From the NCBI GenBank assembly GCA_005787665.1, contig SYAB01000176.1:1-5216 (forward strand): DNA of 5,216 nt, given 5' to 3'. Numbering within the stretch: the first letter of the stretch is position 1; every line of letters starts with the position of its first letter. The notes below the pieces were generated by a model. It had not been told where the DNA came from, ran no database searches, and worked only from the letters and a program-made list of their open reading frames with translations. Made by a program: the position numbers and the translations under genes. Source of the DNA: Actinomycetota bacterium. GTDB taxonomy: Bacteria; Actinomycetota; Actinomycetes; Mycobacteriales; Mycobacteriaceae. Shown here piece by piece: positions 1 to 5,216 of this stretch.

Positions 1-240
1 ATCAACGTCGACGCCATCCCCAACATCACCCCGGGGGAGAAGGTCATCGCCAAAACCCTGCAAACCCACGGCGCCTACGTCATCGACCAGGGCGGGGCCC
101 GGATGGCCTTCGCCTTCGAGACCGTCCCCGACGCCACCTCGACCAACCCCGGCGCGGTCTACACCCAGGCCGGATTCGCCTGGGACTACTACGACATGAA
201 CCACATCCCCTGGTCTCAACTGAGGGTGATCGCCGCCTGA
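1..240 (+). CDS. C-terminal fragment of a putative secreted actinobacterial protein of unknown function (5' end outside window)
   Basis: Frame 1 is open from the first base to a TGA at 238-240, giving the last 79 residues of a protein whose start lies upstream of the window. The visible part contains [20 protein letters not shown] followed by a GGA motif, and ends with [19 protein letters not shown]. From memory, an ALQxYGAYVID-NGGA segment followed by a terminal IPWxxLRVL-type tail recurs at the C-terminus of secreted (often Tat- or Sec-exported) actinobacterial proteins with no assigned function; that match is recollection, not a search. The fragment is rich in aromatic residues and Asn/Asp and has no membrane segment, which fits an extracytoplasmic beta-rich fold. 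No catalytic residues can be assigned. It is co-directional with the M56 gene, whose start is 59 bases downstream. It is not a BlaI repressor, which is the gene expected here from M. tuberculosis. Confidence 0.75.
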   Translation: MNVDAIPNITPGEKVIAKTLQTHGAYVIDQGGARMAFAFETVPDATSTNPGAVYTQAGFAWDYYDMNHIPWSQLRVIAA

Positions 241-283
241 GATCCGGGCTTTGGTGATCCGCTAGCGAGCATCGCACCCCCTG

Positions 284-289
284 AGGAAG
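284..289 (+). promoter_or_regulatory. Probable ribosome binding site for the M56 peptidase gene
   Basis: AGGAAG lies 10 bases before the GTG at 300 and is the only purine-rich Shine-Dalgarno-like stretch in the 59-base gap 241-299. An in-frame TGA at 282-284 means the M56 reading frame cannot start further upstream, so this site and the GTG at 300 support each other. The rest of the gap shows no clear -10/-35 pair, no BlaI-type TACTACA/TGTAGTA operator and no strong terminator hairpin. Confidence 0.5.
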
Positions 290-299
290 ACTGTCAGGC

Positions 300-1226
300 G
301 TGTCCGCGCTGGCCTTCACACTGCTCGCCCTGGCGTTGGCCGGGCCGGTGCCGGCAATGCTCGCCCGGGCGGACTGGCCGCTGCGCGCCCCGCGGGCGGC
401 GGTCGTGCTGTGGCAGTCGATAGCGATGGCGGCGGTGCTGTCGGCGTTCAGCGCCGGATTGGCCCTGGCTGCCCGGCTTTTCGTCCCCGGCCCGGATGGC
501 CGCCCGACTGCCGACGTCCGCCAGGAGATCGCCGCGCTGGGTTGGCCGGTGTGGCTGGGATCGGTCCTGGTTTTCGCCGTGACACTGCTGATCGGCGGCC
601 GTCTGGTGATCGCCATGGTGCAGGTGGCGGTCAGCACCCGGCGGCGGCGGTCGCGTCACCGCATGATGGTCGACCTACTCGGGGACTGGCGTGAGGAACT
701 GGGCGGCCTACGCGTTCTCGACGTCGCCCAACCGCTGGCCTACTGTCTGCCCGGCATGCGGAGCCGGGTGGTTCTCAGCAGCGGCACCCTCGCCGTGCTG
801 AGCCGCGCGGAACTGGCCGCGATCCTGCGGCACGAACGGGCACACCTGCGGGCTCGGCACGACCTCGTGCTCGAGGCTTTCATCGCCGTGCACACCGCTT
901 TCCCGAGATTCGTCCGAAGCGGTAGTGCACTGACCGCGGTGCGGCTGCTGGTCGAACTTCTCGCCGACGACGCCGCGGTGCGCGCTGCCGACCCCCGGCC
1001 GCTGGCCCGCGCGCTGGTGGCCTGCGCCTGCGGTCCGACTCCGGCGGGGGCCCTGGCCGCGGGCGGCCCGACGACGGTGCTCCGGGTACGCCGGCTCTCC
1101 GGGCCGCCCAACAGCCGCGCATGGGCGTTGGCGGCATACCTGACCGCTGCGGCGGTACTGGTGATTCCCACCATCGCGGTCGCGGTCCCCTGGCTCACCG
1201 AACTGCACCGGCTCTTCTTCAGCTGA
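300..1226 (+). CDS. M56 family (BlaR1-type) membrane zinc metallopeptidase
   Basis: Predicted integral-membrane zinc protease, 308 aa, corresponding to M. tuberculosis Rv1845c. Hydrophobic segments lie at about residues 1-22, 33-61, 83-111 and 276-299. An Arg-rich stretch (RRRRSRHR, 114-121) follows the third and suggests a cytoplasmic protease domain. The zinc site is HERAH at 178-182 (HExxH), with E219 in ELLADD (219-224) as the likely third ligand, as in M56/M48 peptidases. In BlaR1/MecR1 this domain cleaves, directly or indirectly, the BlaI/MecI repressor after a beta-lactam acylates a C-terminal penicillin-binding sensor. That sensor is absent here: the protein ends just after the fourth membrane segment, so any signal must be sensed otherwise. 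The GTG start is preferred because an in-frame stop lies at 282-284 and AGGAAG precedes it by 10 bases. gnd follows after 30 bases. The family call is firm; substrate and signal are unknown. Confidence 0.9.
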   Translation: MSALAFTLLALALAGPVPAMLARADWPLRAPRAAVVLWQSIAMAAVLSAFSAGLALAARLFVPGPDGRPTADVRQEIAALGWPVWLGSVLVFAVTLLIGGRLVIAMVQVAVSTRRRRSRHRMMVDLLGDWREELGGLRVLDVAQPLAYCLPGMRSRVVLSSGTLAVLSRAELAAILRHERAHLRARHDLVLEAFIAVHTAFPRFVRSGSALTAVRLLVELLADDAAVRAADPRPLARALVACACGPTPAGALAAGGPTTVLRVRRLSGPPNSRAWALAAYLTAAAVLVIPTIAVAVPWLTELHRLFFS

Positions 1227-1243
1227 ACCATCCCCCCACGACC

Positions 1244-1249
1244 GAAAGG
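1244..1249 (+). promoter_or_regulatory. Ribosome binding site for gnd
   Basis: GAAAGG sits 7 bases before the ATG at 1257, inside the 30-base gap after the M56 stop. The spacing is good and it supports the ATG at 1257 as the start. The gap is too short for a separate promoter plus terminator, so read-through from the M56 gene is expected. Confidence 0.65.
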
Positions 1250-1256
1250 CCGCCCC

Positions 1257-2708
1257 ATGAGTCCCTCGCAGAATCCGACCGCACAGATCGGTGTGACCGG
1301 ACTGGCGGTGATGGGCTCCAACATCGCCCGCAACTTCGCCCGGCACGGCTACACCGTCGCCCTGCACAACCGGTCCATCGCCAAGACCGACGCACTACTT
1401 GCCGAACACGGCTCGGAGGGCGCGTTCGTGCGCTCGGAGTCCATCGAGGAGTTCCTCGCGGCACTCGAACGGCCCCGCCGGGTGCTCATCATGGTCAAGG
1501 CCGGCGAGGCCACCGATGCGGTGATCAACGAGCTCGCCGACGCCATGGAGCCCGGCGACATCATCATCGACGGCGGCAATGCGCTCTACACCGACACGAT
1601 CCGTCGGGAGAAGGCCCTGGCGGCGCGCGGACTGCACTTCGTCGGCGCGGGCATCTCCGGCGGCGAGGAGGGCGCGCTCAACGGGCCCTCGATCATGCCC
1701 GGCGGTCCGAAGGAGTCCTATGAGTCCCTCGGCCCGCTGCTGGAGGAGATCTCGGCGCATGTGGACGGTGTGCCATGCTGCGCGCACATCGGCCCGGATG
1801 GGGCCGGACATTTCGTCAAAATGGTGCACAACTGCATCGAGTACTCCGATATGCAACTCATCGGAGAGGCCTATCAGCTACTGCGCGACGGGCTGGGGCT
1901 GGGTGCGCCGGAGATCGCCGAGGTGTTCACCGAATGGAACTCCGGGGACCTCGACAGCTTTCTGGTCGAGATCACCGCCGAGGTGCTGCGCCAGGTCGAC
2001 GCCAAGACCGGCCGACCGCTGGTCGATGTGATCGTCGACGAGGCCGAGCAGAAGGGCACCGGCCGCTGGACGGTCAAGTCGGCGCTGGATCTCGGGGTTC
2101 CCGTCACCGGCATCGCCGAGGCGGTGTTCGCCCGGGCCCTGTCGGGCTCGGTTCCGCAACGCCGGGCGGCCACCGGGTTGGCCTCCGGTCGGCTCGGCGA
2201 ACGGCCCACGGATGCACGCCAATTCACCGAGGACGTGCGTCAGGCGCTCTACGCCTCGAAGATCATCGCCTACGCGCAGGGCTTCAACCAGATCCAGGCC
2301 GGCTCCGACGAGTACGACTGGGACATCACGCCGGGGGTGCTGGCCACCATCTGGCGTGGCGGCTGCATCATCCGGGCCAAGTTCCTCAACCGCATCAAAG
2401 ATGCCTACGACGCCGACCCGACGTTGCCGACCCTGATCGCCGACCCGTACTTCCGCAGCGCGGTGGAGGCCAGCGTGGACGGCTGGCGGCGGGTGGTGGT
2501 CACCGCCACCGAACTGGGCATCCCGATCCCGGGGTTCTCCTCGGCGCTGTCCTACTACGACGGTCTGCGCACCGAACGTCTGCCCGCGGCGCTGATCCAG
2601 GGGCAGCGCGACTTCTTCGGCGCGCACACCTACGGCCGCGTCGACGCCGACCCGGCCGCACGCTTCCACACGCTGTGGAGCGGCGACCGCACCGAGGTCG
2701 AGATCTGA
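1257..2708 (+). CDS. gnd: 6-phosphogluconate dehydrogenase, NADP-dependent, decarboxylating (long form)
   Basis: Cytosolic enzyme of the oxidative pentose phosphate pathway: 6-phosphogluconate + NADP+ gives ribulose-5-phosphate + CO2 + NADPH. At 483 aa it is the long, normally dimeric form and matches M. tuberculosis gnd1 (Rv1844c). The Rossmann motif GLAVMGSN is at 15-22, and NRS at 38-40 is the NADP 2'-phosphate-binding loop. The substrate loop GISGGEEGA is at 132-140, followed by GPSIMPGG (143-150). The active site has K188, H191, N192, E195 and Y196, equivalent to sheep K183, H186, N187, E190 and Y191. The C-terminal all-helical domain carries KGTGRWT (266-272), IWRGGCIIR and the tail QRDFFGAHTY (450-459), with R451 and H457 contacting the sugar phosphate. 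One oddity: residue 193 is Cys (codon 1833-1835), where the usual motif is HNGIEY. Start ATG 1257 has an RBS at 1244-1249. It lies 30 bases after the M56 gene and 5 before the hydrolase gene. Confidence 0.97.
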   Translation: MSPSQNPTAQIGVTGLAVMGSNIARNFARHGYTVALHNRSIAKTDALLAEHGSEGAFVRSESIEEFLAALERPRRVLIMVKAGEATDAVINELADAMEPGDIIIDGGNALYTDTIRREKALAARGLHFVGAGISGGEEGALNGPSIMPGGPKESYESLGPLLEEISAHVDGVPCCAHIGPDGAGHFVKMVHNCIEYSDMQLIGEAYQLLRDGLGLGAPEIAEVFTEWNSGDLDSFLVEITAEVLRQVDAKTGRPLVDVIVDEAEQKGTGRWTVKSALDLGVPVTGIAEAVFARALSGSVPQRRAATGLASGRLGERPTDARQFTEDVRQALYASKIIAYAQGFNQIQAGSDEYDWDITPGVLATIWRGGCIIRAKFLNRIKDAYDADPTLPTLIADPYFRSAVEASVDGWRRVVVTATELGIPIPGFSSALSYYDGLRTERLPAALIQGQRDFFGAHTYGRVDADPAARFHTLWSGDRTEVEI

Positions 2709-2712
2709 GGGA
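2707..2712 (+). promoter_or_regulatory. Possible Shine-Dalgarno overlapping the gnd stop, for the lipoprotein hydrolase
   Basis: GAGGGA overlaps the gnd TGA (2706-2708) and leaves only one base before the GTG at 2714, which is too close for ordinary initiation. It would suit an alternative TTG start at 2726 (13 bases) or GTG at 2735 better. With the GTG at 2714, translation may instead depend on coupling to gnd termination or on the GAGG at 2694-2697. The site leaves the true start of the hydrolase open within about 20 bases. Confidence 0.35.
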
Positions 2713-2713
2713 C

Positions 2714-2773
2714 GTGACCTACCGGTTGCGCGCAGTGCCGACTGCCGCCGCCTGCTTGTTGGCGGTGGCGTGC
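2714..2773 (+). other. Predicted lipoprotein signal peptide (residues 1-20 of the hydrolase)
   Basis: Arginines at residues 4 and 6 form the n-region, residues 7-18 the hydrophobic core, and AVAC ends at Cys20 (codon 2771-2773). Ala at -3 and Ala at -1 are tolerated in the lipobox although Leu/Val at -3 is more usual; Cys14 is a less likely alternative. The next residues (SAPPEAVPRA) are Pro/Ala-rich, as in many lipoprotein linkers. A plain Sec signal peptide cannot be excluded. Confidence 0.65.
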
Positions 2774-4213
2774 TCGGCACCGCCGGAAGCCGTCCCGAGG
2801 GCGACGATGTCGGACCCCGCCTCTGAGTCGCCGAGGTGGGAACCCTGCGGCGAAATCCCCGGGCAGGTCCGGGAATGCTCCGAGCTCGAGGTGCCATTGG
2901 ACTATGCCGAGCCCGACGGAGCCACGATCTCGCTGGCGTTGGCTCGTATCCCGGCCCGCGGTCCCGGCAGCCGGCTGGGCACCATCCTCGTCGACCCCGG
3001 CGGTCCGGGAATCTCCGGAGTGGACGAAATCCTCACCCTGCCCTCCCAACTCAGTGCCGCCGTCGAGGCTCGCTACGACGTCGTGGGCTGGGACCGGCGC
3101 GGCGTGGCACGCAGCAGCCCGCTCTGGTGCCGCACACCCGAGCAGATGGGCGACTACGCCAGGGCCCTGGCCGGCGCCCAATGGTCGACCTCGGTGGATG
3201 CCCCCGAGGTGGCAGCGTGGGCCGAGCAGGCGAGGGCTTTCGCCGACGGATGCGCCACCCGACATGCCGAACTTCTCCCGCACATAGGAACCCGCGACTC
3301 CGCCCGCGACATGGAGTCCATCCGGCAGGCGCTCGGGGAGCCGCGGTTGAACTATCTGGGCTGGTCGCACGGCACCAAGTTGGGCGCGCTCTACCTCGAC
3401 GCCTTCCCGCAGAACGTTGGACGGATGGTCCTCGACAGCGCGATCGACCCGTCGCTGTCGATCACCGACTACAACCGGGCCCAGTCGCAGGCGTTGGAAG
3501 CGCAGTTGATGCGGTTTGTGGACTTCTGCTCCGGATCCGGCGATTGTCCGCTGCCCGGTGACCATCGTGCCGCCACCGCCGCGCTCAAGGACTACCTGCT
3601 GTCCCTGCCGATCACCAGCACCGACTCCCAACTGGCGACACGGGCCGACGCGATGGCGGCGTTGAGTGGCGCGATGTACATCCCGCCGGAATCGTTCCCC
3701 GAACTGCTGGCCGGTTTGCGGTCCGGCTTCGCCGGTGACGGCAGCGGACTGATCGCACAGGGCGGTCTACGGGTCGACCCCGACTCCGGGCCCTCCAATT
3801 TCTACAACGCCCTCTATGCGATCAATTGTTACGACTCGAGTCCCACGCCCGATCTGGAGGTCAGCGCGCGACTGGCCGGGCAGTGGGACGCCGACACCCC
3901 CATCTTCGGGTCGGCCAACGCATGGGGCGGATTGCGGTGCGCCGACTTCGCCGCCCACGACCCGACCGGACCGGCGCGGGTGCGCGGCGAGGGCGCCCCG
4001 CCGATCGTGATCGTCGGAGCCCTCGAGGACGGAGCCACGCCCATCGAATGGTCGAGAGCGCTCGCCGACCAGTTGGCCTCGGCGCGTCTGGTCGTCGCCG
4101 ACACCGACGTGCACTCCGTCTACCCCACCTACAACGACTGCGTGAAACGAGTCGTCGACGCTTACCTGTTGGACGGGGTGGCACCCCCGCGGACATCGGA
4201 GTGTCCCTCCTAG
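2714..4213 (+). CDS. Tripeptidyl-aminopeptidase-like alpha/beta hydrolase, predicted lipoprotein
   Basis: Predicted exported serine hydrolase of 499 aa, in the size range of mycobacterial Rv2223c, Rv2224c (CaeA/Hip1) and Rv2672, which combine an alpha/beta-hydrolase fold with a C-terminal TAP-like domain and act on peptides or esters at the cell envelope. The N-terminus (MTYRLRAV, then AACLLAVAC) looks like a lipoprotein signal peptide with Cys20 as the lipidated residue. Family landmarks: W42/C45/C55 followed by VPLDY (60-64), oxyanion loop DPGGPG (94-99), WDRRG, nucleophile S218 in GWSHG, D439 in LEDGATP, and H467 in TDVHSVYP. The many cysteines fit disulphides outside the cytoplasm. The frame stays open back through gnd, so the start rests on context: GTG 2714 follows the gnd stop by 5 bases and keeps the arginines of the signal peptide; TTG 2726 and GTG 2735 are alternatives. 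It is lodged between gnd and guaB1, which adjoin in M. tuberculosis. The substrate is unknown. Confidence 0.9.
   Translation: MTYRLRAVPTAAACLLAVACSAPPEAVPRATMSDPASESPRWEPCGEIPGQVRECSELEVPLDYAEPDGATISLALARIPARGPGSRLGTILVDPGGPGISGVDEILTLPSQLSAAVEARYDVVGWDRRGVARSSPLWCRTPEQMGDYARALAGAQWSTSVDAPEVAAWAEQARAFADGCATRHAELLPHIGTRDSARDMESIRQALGEPRLNYLGWSHGTKLGALYLDAFPQNVGRMVLDSAIDPSLSITDYNRAQSQALEAQLMRFVDFCSGSGDCPLPGDHRAATAALKDYLLSLPITSTDSQLATRADAMAALSGAMYIPPESFPELLAGLRSGFAGDGSGLIAQGGLRVDPDSGPSNFYNALYAINCYDSSPTPDLEVSARLAGQWDADTPIFGSANAWGGLRCADFAAHDPTGPARVRGEGAPPIVIVGALEDGATPIEWSRALADQLASARLVVADTDVHSVYPTYNDCVKRVVDAYLLDGVAPPRTSECPS

Positions 4214-5216
<1,003 letters not shown>

Noticed and set aside
241..260. 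Direct repeat GATCC (241-245 and 256-260) with TTGGTG at 251-256, considered as a promoter or binding site
   Set aside because: No matching -10 element at proper spacing, and a 5-base repeat is too short to carry weight.
261..275. Small palindrome GCTAGC (261-266) and GCGA/TCGC hairpin (265-275) before the M56 gene, considered as operator or terminator
   Set aside because: The stem is only 4 bp with a 3-base loop and no T-run follows; such short symmetry is expected by chance.
1878..2897. Antisense open frame of 339 codons over gnd
   Set aside because: It lies opposite a well-conserved gene, has no recognisable motif, and its length is explained by third-position GC bias.
2630..3631. Antisense open frame of 333 codons over the end of gnd and the hydrolase
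   Set aside because: Gly/Arg/Val-rich translation without domain features, opposite a gene with an intact catalytic triad.
1775..4213. An 812-codon open frame joining an out-of-frame part of gnd to the hydrolase, which could look like a fusion protein
   Set aside because: The first ~310 codons overlap gnd in another frame and translate to Arg/Gly/His-rich low-complexity sequence typical of high-GC shadows; the recognisable hydrolase begins only after the gnd stop.

Overview
The window is high-GC, gene-dense actinobacterial DNA, and every recognisable gene is on the + strand. The gene pair gnd (long-form NADP-dependent 6-phosphogluconate dehydrogenase) and guaB1 (CBS-containing IMPDH/GMP reductase family), preceded by a short M56 metallopeptidase gene, matches the Mycobacterium tuberculosis neighbourhood Rv1846c (blaI) - Rv1845c (M56) - Rv1844c (gnd1) - Rv1843c (guaB1). 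The source is therefore probably a Mycobacterium/Mycolicibacterium or a close relative. This is judged from remembered sequences; no database search was possible.

Layout: 1-240 is the 3' end of a gene of unknown function, probably a secreted actinobacterial protein. 241-299 is a short intergenic stretch holding a plausible ribosome binding site but no convincing promoter or terminator. 300-1226 encodes a 308-residue membrane M56 (BlaR1-type) zinc peptidase. 1257-2708 encodes 6-phosphogluconate dehydrogenase (483 aa). 2714-4213 encodes a predicted lipoprotein of the tripeptidyl-aminopeptidase-like alpha/beta-hydrolase family (499 aa). 4223-5216 is the first ~331 codons of guaB1, cut by the window edge. 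The gaps between these four genes are 30, 5 and 9 bases, so they are very probably one transcription unit. No stretch above 300 bases lacks a gene. I see no RNA gene, CRISPR array, insertion sequence or notable repeat.

How they may work together: Gnd makes NADPH and ribulose-5-phosphate (the route to PRPP), and GMP reductase consumes NADPH to return GMP to IMP, so the two enzymes link pentose-phosphate flux to purine balance. The M56 protease would normally act on a BlaI-type repressor, but no blaI lies directly upstream here as it does in M. tuberculosis. Between gnd and guaB1 sits an exported hydrolase gene that the M. tuberculosis arrangement lacks. These two departures are the most notable points. 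I did not find a clearly new biological system.
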